Assembly (NCBI RefSeq): GCF_000150955.2
Contig: NC_011682.1
Span: 351,521 to 415,520, forward strand
Source of the DNA: Phaeodactylum tricornutum CCAP 1055/1
Lineage: Eukaryota > Bacillariophyta > Bacillariophyceae > Surirellales > Neidiaceae
DNA length: 64,000 bases
Direction of reading: 5' to 3'
Below, piece by piece: positions 39,387 through 49,389 of the stretch (its first letter is position 1; each line of letters starts with the position of its first letter). Under the pieces are notes generated by a model. The model made no database searches. It had not been told where the DNA came from and was given only the letters and a program-made list of their open reading frames with translations. A program made the translations under genes and the position numbers.

Positions 39387-41477
39387 ATGCGTTCTTCCTT
39401 ACTGTCACCCACGTGCGGCCTGTGGTTTGGCTCGGCGCTCACCGTCGCTTCTCTGCATTACCAATTCGGCACGGCGAATGCCTGGGAGACCGCGTCGATC
39501 CAGTCTCGGATGTTGCAGGACGGCGACAATGACGGACGAGGCCGCATCGACCTCGTGGATCTGACTCCCTTTGCCGTCCAGATTGCCTTATCCGCAGACA
39601 TTCCCGTCAACGTCTTTGAAATTACCGACTCTTTGACGGAATGGATGACTGACGCCTTTCGGGTCAGGCTCGAAGCACTCGGATACACGCCGGAGGAAAA
39701 CTTCGCGACCTTCAATTCCGTCTATTTGTTGGAACGGAACCGACGACTCGCCGTCCGCCATTTGCGGGCGTTGCAGTCCGATGCGGACTCGACGGCCGTC
39801 GACGGGACCAACGCGCTCTTCGAGGCCGAGTTCAAGGGCGCAGTCTTCTTTTCACGTGCGGACAACCAAACCTCCGTCCCCGTCTTTGTCGTGGACGGGA
39901 TCCAACAACGCGTCTTGGCCGACGACAACGACTTTCTCGATATCCTCCGCGCGTCGTCCAACCAAAATCTCGCCGACAATGTCGTGGACGTCCGCACGAG
40001 CCTCATCACTACCGAGACTCCCAACGCCGTCGACAGCAACGACAGCAACGATGCTTTGGAAATTGTCATTATCGTGGCCATTGTCGTGGCTTGCATGGCT
40101 TTCGCTTTCTTGCTGGTGGCCATTTACTGGGCCTGGCGGGCCGATCGCCGCAACCGCGACACCTTTCTCGCCGAGACCGCCAGTGCGGCGGCCAAGAAGA
40201 AGAACACCACCGACACGACCGGATCCGATCGGTCCTCCGATGTCCGCGCCGTCCTTTCCCCACCCGTCGCCGACGTTCACGACAATGCCAGTTTCGCCGT
40301 CAGCGAAATCGATGATTCCGTCGTCGACGGCGCCAGCCACCATAACCGCGGCGGTAGTCTATCCGTGGGCAGTGCCTACGGCGACAGTTACTTGTACCCG
40401 GCGTCGGTGGTTTCGGAAGATATATCCACCTCCCTTTCGCAATACTATCGCTCCGGCATGGCCACTTCCGGGGTACCGGCTAATTACCGTAACGCACTCA
40501 ACGACGCCGCCAGCGTGTCGAGCATGGAAAGTTACGGCTACAGTTTGGACGGCTACGGGAATGGCGGCGCCGCCGCCGGAGCGACCAGTACGACCGGCAA
40601 CGGTGGCACCGTCATGGCGGCACTCGCGGGCACGGGAAATATTGGCCGCTCCAAACGGGACCCGGCGACGTATATGGAAGACGTGGTGCCGGCTAGTGAC
40701 GGCAGTGTAGGCGCCCTCGCCACCGGCGGTGCCAGATCCGTAGCGTCCGCGGCCTCGGCCTTGTCCCGAGCCTCTTCGAGAGCTTCGTCCCGTGCGTCCT
40801 CGAGGGCTTCGTCCCGTGCGTCCTCGAGAGCGTCTTCCCGGGCTTCCTCGAGAGCCTCCTCGAGAGCGTCTTCCCGTGCCTCCTCCAAAGTCTCGTCGCC
40901 ATCAGTAGTGCCATCCAACACGTCAGTGAATCACGACGTCGATAATGTAACGGCAGGTATTTCGCCGGCGCTAGATGACAACGACGCCAAGAGCACCGTG
41001 ACAGTGGAAGTGGATGATGCTGAGAGTACGGTAGAAATTGTCTTTTCACATTCGGAAGACAACGATGCTGATAGCGCTGACGAAGCTGACGATGTTGGGA
41101 GTGTAGTGGAGAATGTTGCCTCGATGTTGGATGCTGATGACCTCAAGAGCACGGTAGAAGTCGACGATGTTGAGAGCACCGTGGAAGCGACATTGCCAGC
41201 GTTGGATGCGGTTGTTTTTGTCGCTGAAGGCACCGCGAAAGCTGCATCGCCGACGTTGGATATTGACGAGGTCCAGAGCACAATGGAAGCTGCATCGCCG
41301 ACGGAAATTAGTGACGATGCTGTCGAGAGTACGATAGAAGTTGACGCGCCTATGGTGACCAGTGACGACGTCAAGAGCACGGACGAGATCGATAGCACGA
41401 AGGAAGTCGCCTTAGCGACTTCGGATATTAGCGACGTCAAGAGCACCGAAGTTGAAGCGCCCTCCAATGATACCTAG
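39387..41477 (+). CDS. Secreted single-pass membrane protein with RASS repeats
   Basis: 696 residues from the first ATG, 39387. A signal peptide (SLLSPTCGLWFGSALTVAS) leads to an ectodomain of about 190 residues and a transmembrane helix near residues 226-248 (IVIIVAIVVACMAFAFLLVA). The cytosolic part contains ten exact RASS repeats (40767-40886), then a long acidic region with recurring DDVxSTVE-like units. No enzymatic domain is seen. The layout (signal, ectodomain, helix, disordered tail) resembles the gene at 34868, so the two may be a distant family. Confidence 0.7.
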   Translation: MRSSLLSPTCGLWFGSALTVASLHYQFGTANAWETASIQSRMLQDGDNDGRGRIDLVDLTPFAVQIALSADIPVNVFEITDSLTEWMTDAFRVRLEALGYTPEENFATFNSVYLLERNRRLAVRHLRALQSDADSTAVDGTNALFEAEFKGAVFFSRADNQTSVPVFVVDGIQQRVLADDNDFLDILRASSNQNLADNVVDVRTSLITTETPNAVDSNDSNDALEIVIIVAIVVACMAFAFLLVAIYWAWRADRRNRDTFLAETASAAAKKKNTTDTTGSDRSSDVRAVLSPPVADVHDNASFAVSEIDDSVVDGASHHNRGGSLSVGSAYGDSYLYPASVVSEDISTSLSQYYRSGMATSGVPANYRNALNDAASVSSMESYGYSLDGYGNGGAAAGATSTTGNGGTVMAALAGTGNIGRSKRDPATYMEDVVPASDGSVGALATGGARSVASAASALSRASSRASSRASSRASSRASSRASSRASSRASSRASSRASSKVSSPSVVPSNTSVNHDVDNVTAGISPALDDNDAKSTVTVEVDDAESTVEIVFSHSEDNDADSADEADDVGSVVENVASMLDADDLKSTVEVDDVESTVEATLPALDAVVFVAEGTAKAASPTLDIDEVQSTMEAASPTEISDDAVESTIEVDAPMVTSDDVKSTDEIDSTKEVALATSDISDVKSTEVEAPSNDT
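40767..40886 (+). repeat. Ten tandem RASS codon repeats
   Basis: A 12-bp unit encodes Arg-Ala-Ser-Ser ten times with many synonymous differences (AGA/CGT/CGG; GCT/GCG/GCC), so the peptide appears conserved beyond simple DNA slippage. Confidence 0.9.
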
Positions 41478-41675
41478 AGGGCTATGCAACGACTATTTTT
41501 TATTATTTTCCATATGCTTTCGTGTTGGCTGTTTCCTTTTCCACTTCTTTCAAAGTGGTACTTCATCTATATCATAAGTTAAATGCCAATCAGTTATAGT
41601 ATCACTCGATGTTCAAACTTGAGTATAATTTACAAGTCTAGCCGACGACAAGTCGCGTCGATTGCGGTTTACAAA

Positions 41676-44600
41676 CTACCCAACGAGACCGGCACGCACC
41701 GCGTAAAACACATCCAATACCAAGCTCAAGTCGTCGGAGCCAACATTTAGCAACGTTTTGAAATAATCGTACAAAAAGAACTGCAGCCCAATGACAAGGA
41801 AGAAAAATGTAGCACGTGCAGGAAAACCGACGTAAAGATTCGCAATTCCGCCGGGCTGTGCTATCAACTCCCTGACAACATCCCTCCAGTCTGGCTCCTC
41901 TACCGATGCGGAAGTTTCTGTTCCATTGCGATTGCCACTAGCTGATGTCTTTGTCAAAATCAAATCGGCTGGATGCGAGACAACAGCACCTGCGATACCT
42001 GCCACAGCGCCAGCCAGCGCCGATACTATCAATCCAATAGGGCCCGTTCCAACCTGAATAGGCAACGCGCCATCACTGGACTGTGTGTTCAAGAAGGTAA
42101 TTACCGTTCCAGTAATAAAGTCAAATGTCAAAAACTTGACGACCGCGAACGGGAGTTCACGACTGACGGTGGGTGCAAAACCAGCCCATAAAGGCAGGAT
42201 ATCCCTCGCTTTTAAGTTGCGCAATTCAAATTCTTGATGACCTCCATGTTGTTTACGATTGAGACCGAAAGAGTTTGATGTTTTTTGTCTTGGTCTTGAC
42301 TTTTCGGCGATGAAATCCTCCAAAACCTTTGTCCAACCCACCGATTCTATTAGACCCATACTCCTTACACGCAAGACCTCAAAGGGCGCGGCAGCGGCTG
42401 CTGTCACAACGGTCGCCAGGGAAGCAGCCGCTAAAAGCGCAACAACATCCAAACCAATTTCATCCGTTCCAGAACCGGCAATGAAAAATGCAGTGAACGA
42501 ACGACGAAATAATTCAGTGGCGCCAAAACCGAGTGAGCCAAATACCAAGGAAGCAAGAAAGGTAATGTCAGCACTTTGAAACAAGGCTAAAGGGCCTCGT
42601 AACTCGATGAGACTTGATATCAAATCGAGTGTTCCTAGCTTTATTTGTCCGTCCGTTTCTTGAGGAGCAACAGCAGCAGTGGCATTGATTTCCGCTTTGT
42701 TGCTAGACAGCATATGTTCGTGCGCGTCTTGGTGATCAGGAGAAATCCCTTTTCGGAGAGCCCGAGCTCTCGCAAAAGAGAGTAATTCGTTATCGTTTTG
42801 CAATTGCTGCTTGGTCTTGATCAACTCCAGCGGATTCAAAGCTGTGCGTACCAACACTGTGCAGACGGCGCCGCTTAAAGCAAGACGAGCGTATTCGCTA
42901 GCTTTCAAGGCCACAGCCCCTTTTGTAACTGGAACACGACCGACGCCTCCAAATACCGGGTCACATGCACGGTATCTCGGTGACAAGTTCGGAACGGACT
43001 GTGGAATGCGTGCCAGGGAAGGTATGGCGTAGATTCCATATTTGTATCTTTCGGGTCGAATTGAAGGGGGTAGCATTTCGAGTGGATCTCTTTGAAGACG
43101 ATCGAGTAATGCATTGTCCACACCTTTGCTCTCGGGCATACGATCGATAGAATAGGCAACGCTGCCATCCGAGAATTTCATTTCGGCCACTTCTAGTCGT
43201 AAAGGTTCGATTTCTGCTGGTTTCTTCATTCGCATCTCTGGCTGTTCCTGCACTGCCAGAAACCAGTCGGGATTCCCATCCGGCGGGGTAATTGTAATTT
43301 GTGGTACTTCGGTCTTGACATATCCGTTTCCACCACGGACAACCTTCGCACCGACTATTTCGTACTCAAGTTCAGCAACAGCCTTCGCTCGCTGACCCGA
43401 TTCTCCTTTACTTTTAAGTCTGGGAGGTTCAATTTTGACTTTGGGAGGAGCCTGCTTTCGACCACCGTAACCCCATCCCGGATCCAAAAGAATGACAGAT
43501 TCGACTCTGCCACTCCGATCTATAATAGCAGTAGCTTGACACAAGCGTAGATAGCCGCTTTGCACTACGGTCACCTGGGGCGCCGATGTATAACCTTCAC
43601 CACCGTCAATCACAGAAATGCGCAAAACACGTGATGTCGGCTTGAGAACGGGTCTTAATTCAGCCGGTACGTAGCTGTCGCCTAACGCCGGTGGTTCATC
43701 GATAGTAACAATGGGTGGCTCCTCGATTGAGTAGCCACCGCCCCGTCGGCTACTCGTCCGCGAGTCCGCCTCGTTGACTGGCCAATGAGTTGGTTTGACG
43801 ATCCGAATCTCAGAAATTGTTGCATTGTCCGATTCACCAAGCAAAGCTAGGATTTCATTACTTGGTTGAAGCCTTGGGGAGGATATAAAAGAAAACAGAA
43901 TAGCAAGATGCCGTTTGGCGGCAACAGATGTATAGCGAGCTTTCAACAGAGTGTACAAATTGAGTATCCCTTTTTTTGCGCTGTCTACCTTTTCTTTGGG
44001 TGTCTTTTCGTCGGAAAGTTTCGGTCGACCAAAAAGGAGTTCTTTTAAGTAGTTTTCTTCTTGTTGTGGTTGCGCGGAGGGTGCTGGCCGCGCCGCTGAA
44101 ATTCCAGCCTTGGCAGCGGACAGTGACGAATAGCTACCGTAGGGACCAACAAAATAATCAGCCAAACCAACTTCGACACTTTCTGCAAACTCGGCTAAAG
44201 TGTTGTCGGCAAATGCCTCGTCCGAGCCAGAGCGAGGTTCCCAAGAATCGGCAAAACCTTGTTGGAGCCACCAGGCGTGTGCTGATGGATCAAAATTCAA
44301 TAAAAATCGCGCAAGGTACACAATAAAGCGAGTTTCGTATACTGTTTGGAGCGCTTGTCCAGGTTGGAGTTGTTGGCGGCGACTACCAGAAACAGGAATA
44401 CCACGCGCAGCCGCACTCCCACCAGAAAGCATTTCGGATTTGGGACTGAACAGTGCTCCCGTAGACTTGTCGAGTTCGGCGATTCCCGCTGAGGCGGCCA
44501 TTGGGATAGCCAACGAAGCCAAGCCTAAGGCTTGCATGGCTTTCCGCCGAGACTGATGTGTGCTTGAGTGTCTCGTCGTTGTGAGTTCTTGTGCATCCTG

Positions 44601-44801
44601 GTCGTCTTCGAGCTTTCCGGTAAGGTCTCCGAAAATTCTAAAATCTCTTTTGCATGTTGTTTTCGTGGACGATGGAGAATCAAAGACCAACCGATTCGAA
44701 TGCAATTTTGATGGCAGGGCGAGAAAGGAGTCTATGAGCCGACTCCGGAGACAAACGCTTAGAGCCAGCGGGATGGCATGGGATATCCTTCTCCGTTTCA
44801 T
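41676..44801 (-). CDS. Plastid-type fusion: GxGY repeat region plus mitochondrial-carrier domain
   Basis: 1,041 residues, no intron seen. The N terminus is a targeting region with a second, twin-arginine-like signal at residues 84-105 (SRRKAMQALGLASLAIPM). A soluble region of about 500 residues follows; between about 390 and 520 it has three GxGY...P.V.I units (GGEGYTSAPQVTV, GYGGRKQAPPKVKIEPP, GGNGYVKTEVPQITITPP). The C-terminal third has three carrier repeats with the Px[DE]xx[KR] signatures NPLELIKTK (about 657), APFEVLRVR (about 805) and HPADLILTK (about 941), as in mitochondrial-carrier-family transporters. A typical carrier has about 300 residues, so the N-terminal 650 are extra. Substrate unknown; plastid location is inferred. 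Confidence 0.75.
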   Translation of the reverse strand: MKRRRISHAIPLALSVCLRSRLIDSFLALPSKLHSNRLVFDSPSSTKTTCKRDFRIFGDLTGKLEDDQDAQELTTTRHSSTHQSRRKAMQALGLASLAIPMAASAGIAELDKSTGALFSPKSEMLSGGSAAARGIPVSGSRRQQLQPGQALQTVYETRFIVYLARFLLNFDPSAHAWWLQQGFADSWEPRSGSDEAFADNTLAEFAESVEVGLADYFVGPYGSYSSLSAAKAGISAARPAPSAQPQQEENYLKELLFGRPKLSDEKTPKEKVDSAKKGILNLYTLLKARYTSVAAKRHLAILFSFISSPRLQPSNEILALLGESDNATISEIRIVKPTHWPVNEADSRTSSRRGGGYSIEEPPIVTIDEPPALGDSYVPAELRPVLKPTSRVLRISVIDGGEGYTSAPQVTVVQSGYLRLCQATAIIDRSGRVESVILLDPGWGYGGRKQAPPKVKIEPPRLKSKGESGQRAKAVAELEYEIVGAKVVRGGNGYVKTEVPQITITPPDGNPDWFLAVQEQPEMRMKKPAEIEPLRLEVAEMKFSDGSVAYSIDRMPESKGVDNALLDRLQRDPLEMLPPSIRPERYKYGIYAIPSLARIPQSVPNLSPRYRACDPVFGGVGRVPVTKGAVALKASEYARLALSGAVCTVLVRTALNPLELIKTKQQLQNDNELLSFARARALRKGISPDHQDAHEHMLSSNKAEINATAAVAPQETDGQIKLGTLDLISSLIELRGPLALFQSADITFLASLVFGSLGFGATELFRRSFTAFFIAGSGTDEIGLDVVALLAAASLATVVTAAAAAPFEVLRVRSMGLIESVGWTKVLEDFIAEKSRPRQKTSNSFGLNRKQHGGHQEFELRNLKARDILPLWAGFAPTVSRELPFAVVKFLTFDFITGTVITFLNTQSSDGALPIQVGTGPIGLIVSALAGAVAGIAGAVVSHPADLILTKTSASGNRNGTETSASVEEPDWRDVVRELIAQPGGIANLYVGFPARATFFFLVIGLQFFLYDYFKTLLNVGSDDLSLVLDVFYAVRAGLVG

Positions 44802-45276
44802 ACTTCAAAAGGCGTTTTTCTGTAAATTATGCATAGGAAGAAAAAGATTCGGCAAGTGAACGAACGAATGAATGGGTGGTGATTCAGGCATGTTTTTATC
44901 GCACGGCATGAAACACTTCACATGCACACATCATCGTTGATTTTTTGTTTGGGAATCGCGAACGTAAAATCCTCACGATGAGTCACCTTTTTTCCTACGG
45001 TAAGGACAGAATTCATGAATAGGTACCGTCACGACTGACTATGAAATTCGAATGATATTTCAGGCGGCTGCACTTCATAAATAGCTTCGCAACGGCTGTC
45101 GAACACAAGTAATTGTAACTAAGTAACTGGAAACGCGTTCATTTTGCCTTGTCCTCCGATCTTTTGATCTGGACTGACAGTGATGTCAACATGATTGTGG
45201 CATTCGCCAACAAATCTGCGGCTACCTTGTAGACAATTTCCAGTACTCTCAATTATTTTAAACCGAAACATATCTT
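44802..45276. other. Divergent promoter region
   Basis: No gene supported. GACTGACAGTGATGTCA lies at 45172-45188, about 90 bases before the PsbP-like ATG. Confidence 0.45.
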
Positions 45277-46188
45277 ATGTCGTCGAAGATGAGGGTTGTA
45301 CTGTCGAATAAGAGCCTTTGGACGTTTCTCAAGGGTGTGGTGCTACTGATTGTGAGCTCCTTTTTTTCTTTTACAAGTGGTTTTTCTTTCGAGCTTACAA
45401 GTCGTCGCCAGGCTCTAGGATGGATGAGCGGTGCCACTACAGCTAGCTTTTTTAGAGGCAATGATAGATTCGCCAATGCCCTGGAAGAGCTCCCTGCTAG
45501 TTTCGATGTCGACTCCTACTTGAAATCTGGCTTCGTTTTGAATCCCATGGGCGTTTCAGGACAGGCGGGCAAATCACGTCCCGAAACAGGTGTATTGCTG
45601 CGCGATGGTAGCGAGGTATCCCGAGATCCTCGTACCGGTGAAATTCTGGCGGAAATTATTCTGACGACCATCTCCGGCGAAAAAGTTCCTGTTCTCGCGT
45701 CGTACTCGTCGACTTGGCCCTTGGCGACGGGTAGTGTCTTTGACGTTGAATGCCGCGATTTAAAAACGGGCGACACGGCATTCTTGGCGGTTTCGTCCAG
45801 CACAGGAGGCAAATCAATTTCGGAGCTCAAAGACTCTTTTTTCACCAACAATTTGTTTGCTCCGAAGGGACGTTTTTCGAGCTATGGCCAACCGACCGAT
45901 ATCAAAGTTCGTAAAAACAGTGTCACAGGTGCCTACCGTGTGCTGGATTTGAGTTTTTCCACCCTTTCGCAGAGTACCCAGACTGAGATCCCTCGTCGTG
46001 CTCGGTTAATTGCTACTATCCCGGAAGGTACAAATCAAGCCGTAATGTTGATAGGCTCAGCGGCCGACTTGCGATGGCGGAAGGGATCTGAAAAGGAAAT
46101 TGAACAAGTTATTAATTCGTTCCGAGCCATTCCAGCTCCCCAGACCAATATGAAAGTTCGCGCAAAAGAACGTCGTAACCAAGGGTAA
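45277..46188 (+). CDS. PsbP-like thylakoid lumen protein
   Basis: 303 residues, ATG 45277. A signal peptide (VVLLIVSSFFSFTSG) with GFSF at the expected plastid cleavage site is followed by a twin-arginine signal, SRRQALGWMSGATTAS, so the mature protein is predicted in the thylakoid lumen. The mature part has the PsbP fold pattern: ASFDVDSYLKSGFVLNPMG, the strands VLDLSFSTLSQ and RLIATIPEGTNQAVMLIGS, and a C-terminal helix EKEIEQVINSFRAI. PsbP-like proteins help photosystem assembly or stability; this one's exact role is unknown. Confidence 0.72.
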   Translation: MSSKMRVVLSNKSLWTFLKGVVLLIVSSFFSFTSGFSFELTSRRQALGWMSGATTASFFRGNDRFANALEELPASFDVDSYLKSGFVLNPMGVSGQAGKSRPETGVLLRDGSEVSRDPRTGEILAEIILTTISGEKVPVLASYSSTWPLATGSVFDVECRDLKTGDTAFLAVSSSTGGKSISELKDSFFTNNLFAPKGRFSSYGQPTDIKVRKNSVTGAYRVLDLSFSTLSQSTQTEIPRRARLIATIPEGTNQAVMLIGSAADLRWRKGSEKEIEQVINSFRAIPAPQTNMKVRAKERRNQG

Positions 46189-46875
46189 TTTGCGTCGCTT
46201 TAGATTTCTACACCGACACTCTGACCCCAGGCAGAAGCCACATGCATGCACTTGGACGAAGAACGTATTCACAGTCAAGCTAATTTAAGTTTAGCATATA
46301 CTTACTACAGCCGTCAAGTTTCCCGCTTGGCAAATACTTCAGCGGTAGACATAGCCCATGTGGATCCGGTTCGATAGTTCTATTGCCATCAAAGCTGGTA
46401 AGGGGAGGAAACTGGCTGACTGTGACTAGTTTACTATTATGACTGACAGTGACTGTGAAAATCACTCCAAGACTAGCGTCATTCTTTCCACTCTCAACAA
46501 GAAACACCGGGTCTGACTCTTTTGTTATACATACAGCCAGTCAGCAAAAGGATAACCGGTACTGATTCAACCGGCTGGCGCAAAATTATCATCGAAATTG
46601 TATGATATCATGTCGCTACCGACATCCATGTTGACAGCTCACTGACAGTGACACATGGAAATTGACCGTCGCCGTCGCATTATATATTCTGCTGACTCTG
46701 ATTTCAGAGTCAATTTCAAACGTTGGCATGTTCTCTCGATACCGTCACTGTCAATCAGCTTACTCAGTAGGAGACACGACTTGACAGTAAGTCAAAACGA
46801 CTTCACTCTCACAACTTGTAGTCATAAAATATTCGTCAGAAGGATTCACAGTACAGCAAAAAATAAGATTACAGG
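46189..46875. other. Intergenic region with repeated TGACAGT motifs
   Basis: No gene supported. Copies of the GACTGACAGTGACTGTGA / ACTGACAGTGA / TCACTGTCA motif occur at 46441-46457, 46641-46651 and 46745-46753, with CTTGACAGTAAG near 46781-46792, before the EF-hand gene. A few short repeats such as TTCACAGT are also present. Confidence 0.45.
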
Positions 46876-47610
46876 ATGGCCAAGCTTACTTCGATCGCCC
46901 TCTGCGCCATGCTCACCTCTTCGTCGGCCTTCACTCCAACCTTTTCAAGTCCCAAGCAATACACATGCTTGCGGATGTCTGATTTGCCAAGACAAGCAAT
47001 TCCGGACAGCATTTACATGCAGATTGCGATGGAAATACCATCGAAGAATGGACATACCGCAACTGGCTTCCCAAATCTGCAAGAGCAAGTCATACCGCAA
47101 CAAGTGCATCCCGTCGAATCGGACCGTGTTTCGTTATCAGCCCAACCTTTACGGCAAAAATCCAAACCGACCTTGCCTAAGAAAATGACAGCGAAACACG
47201 GAGATGGTTTATTCTCTCCGCTTGTAAAACTTTTCAAGGCCGCTTTGGGCGACGACCGTCTAAACAAGATAAGAGCTAAGGCGATTGCAACACACTCTGA
47301 AGTTATCGCCTCATTTGTCGAAACAGCTGAATCTGCCTCAGGTGAAGCAGTCTTGGATACTCTTTTTGCTTTATCGGACAAGAACGGCGATGGGCACATC
47401 GACGAAGGTGAGCTCAAAGAAGCTCTTCGAACCCTGGGCTTTGCGTGGATCGAGGAAAAGCAAGCGAAGGGCATTCTAAGCCGAGCAGATAAGGATAAAA
47501 AGGGGTACATTACAAAAGATGAATGGAAGGCCGAAGCTCCAAAGACGCTCCGGACAAACCTTACCAAGCTTGCAAAGAAGAACGGCGGTGACCTGGGTTT
47601 TCTTGTGTAG
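46876..47610 (+). CDS. Plastid-targeted EF-hand protein
   Basis: 244 residues. The N terminus MAKLTSIALCAMLTSSSAFT is a signal peptide ending in SSSAFTP, the ASAFAP-type motif for import into diatom plastids. One canonical EF-hand, DKNGDGHIDEGELKEAL (about residues 168-184), and a second, DKDKKGYITKDEW (about 205-217), form a calcium-binding pair; the intervening helix is EEKQAKGILSRA. The middle is basic and low in structure. A role in calcium signalling or binding in the plastid is inferred. Confidence 0.8.
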   Translation: MAKLTSIALCAMLTSSSAFTPTFSSPKQYTCLRMSDLPRQAIPDSIYMQIAMEIPSKNGHTATGFPNLQEQVIPQQVHPVESDRVSLSAQPLRQKSKPTLPKKMTAKHGDGLFSPLVKLFKAALGDDRLNKIRAKAIATHSEVIASFVETAESASGEAVLDTLFALSDKNGDGHIDEGELKEALRTLGFAWIEEKQAKGILSRADKDKKGYITKDEWKAEAPKTLRTNLTKLAKKNGGDLGFLV

Positions 47611-47728
47611 TTGATTCAATGGTCGGAACTATGGAATCAAATGTACAGAATCAATTTATCATAGTAGATCATATATATACACACATTATCGAACAAACAC
47701 ACTTAACAGAGCTGCTTTACCGTGTTGC

Positions 47729-49183
47729 TCAGACGTTTATCTGGGCAGGAATTTCTTCGTATCCATGACGACGATGACGATACCATTTGATTGCTGCAAA
47801 GCCTATGACAGCCAACGCAACGATACCGAACACACCTCCGATTTTAACTTTCGAATTCGATGTGGGCTCGGATACACGTGTAGGATGGGCTTTGGCGGCA
47901 ATGTCAATACTGCGTGCGTTCATCACAATCTGTTTTGCCGAGATGGTTGTGGCTATTGCTAAATTTTTGTCACCTCCGCGGCATCTAAAGCTCCAAGAGC
48001 AGTCATTCGAGAGGCAATCCGAGTCTTCGTTGCAGGTTGCACCGTCACCTAAACGAGCTTCACAAATTGGAGGAGCCCAGCCTTCGCATCGTCCCGATTT
48101 ACAATCCGAGTTCACGCTGCACCCGCACTCGTTATCTATGAGACCTTCCATATTCGTGCATACAAAGTGCCAAGTGCAGTGGTCAGACTCACAATCCGAA
48201 TCTTCGTCACAAGGCTGGCAAGAGCCGAGTTTGGGAACGCAAATGCCTGAGTCGCACCGTCCAGTCTCGGGGCAGTCCATATCCTCGTCGCACTGGGTTC
48301 CCACACAACGAGCCCACGACAGACCGGTCTCCTTTACACATTCACCTGTCTCACATTCTTTGGCTTCGGTACACAGTGAGTTCGGCAAGTATCCTGTTGT
48401 ACGAACAGGATATGTTCCCTTCTCTGCATAGTACTCCATAATAGCAACGATGCGGTCCAAGTAGCCCGGATATTTAGATCCTTCTGCACCAATCATACTG
48501 TGAGCTTCGAAACCCTTCACGTTCAGAGGTCCAAAAAAGTCTTGAGCGTCCAATCCAATGTAGGCAACGCCCGAGTTGTCCCCACTAATCATAATCATAT
48601 GCCCAAAAGAATCAGCGCCTAGACCGGGCGCGAAAGGAATAGGGTCGTACACTATTCCAAAGCTCAACAATTCGGAATCTTTGCTATTGACGTAGCGATA
48701 CCAGCGCTCACTTGTGATAGCTGCACACGGAGCATCAATTGTAGGCGGCTGTCCAAATGTGATAACATAGGGATTGAGATCTGCCAATGCAACACCAGCA
48801 ACAGCTGCCACAGCTCCACCCTGAGAATGACCGGTCAAAACGACGCATTCATCCTTGTTCTTGCATGCGGAAGCGCACGAGCGGAGGGACTTTATGAGCA
48901 TATCTTTGTAGGTGGTGTCGTAGGCTTGAAAAAATCCACGACGGGTTGAGCAACATCGCTCCTGAGAGCCAGTTGTGGTACAAATGTCTTCATTGCCTAA
49001 AATGAGATTCTGCTTCCAATCCTCCTTCGTCAAGGTTGTTCCTCGAAAAGCTGCAAAGCAGTATCCGTCTTTGGACGCAATCAGAGCTTGGTCAGGCTCA
49101 TCGATGAACACTTCCAGAATGTCGAACCCCGTGCCGTTGGGTTCTGGCAGGTAAGCGAGAGCAGAAAGCTCCGCTGAAGTCCT
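47729..49183 (-). pseudogene. Class 3 lipase with Cys-rich repeats, 3' part of a gene split by retrotransposon 2
   Basis: This is the larger part of a lipase gene whose first 33 codons lie at 54461-54558. Bases 49179-49183 are one copy of the target duplication; joined without one copy, the reading frame is intact (515 codons). It shows GYCFAAFRGT, the nucleophile elbow LTGHSQGGAVAAVAG, and YVITFGQPP with later Asp/His candidates, typical of alpha/beta-hydrolase fold lipase_3 enzymes. The C-terminal third has repeated Cys motifs (CDEDMDCPETGRC, CDEDSDCESDHC, CNEDSDCLSNDC), then a transmembrane helix (IGGVFGIVALAVIGFAAIKW). With the N-terminal signal peptide it would be a type I membrane, extracellular lipase. 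The insertion of 5.3 kb removes this from a normal transcript. Confidence 0.85.
49179..49183. repeat. Target site duplication GTCCT (left copy)
   Basis: GTCCT abuts the left LTR and recurs at 54461-54465 after the right LTR. Confidence 0.9.
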
Positions 49184-49389
49184 TATTGAAGAACACAAAA
49201 CGACGATGAAGATCACAGTTGAGGAAAACGATGAACTACGAAGATTATGAGTCTACATTGTACTCTTGGATATTCGTAGGGACTGTGGGGCTGTGATTCG
49301 TTGTGTGTGGGACGGAAGCGACTTGGCGTTTAGCAGTAGGCGATTGAACTTCTGGTGAGACGTTGTCCTTACTAGGAGTTGGATCAACA
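49184..49389 (-). repeat. 3' LTR of retrotransposon 2
   Basis: A 206-bp direct repeat that appears identical to 54255-54460. Its U3 encodes the last codons of Pol. Confidence 0.95.

Noticed and set aside
48970-49216. Lipase start at 49216 beginning MIFIVVLCSS
   Set aside because: Those residues are translated from the LTR; the true start is beyond the insertion at 54558.
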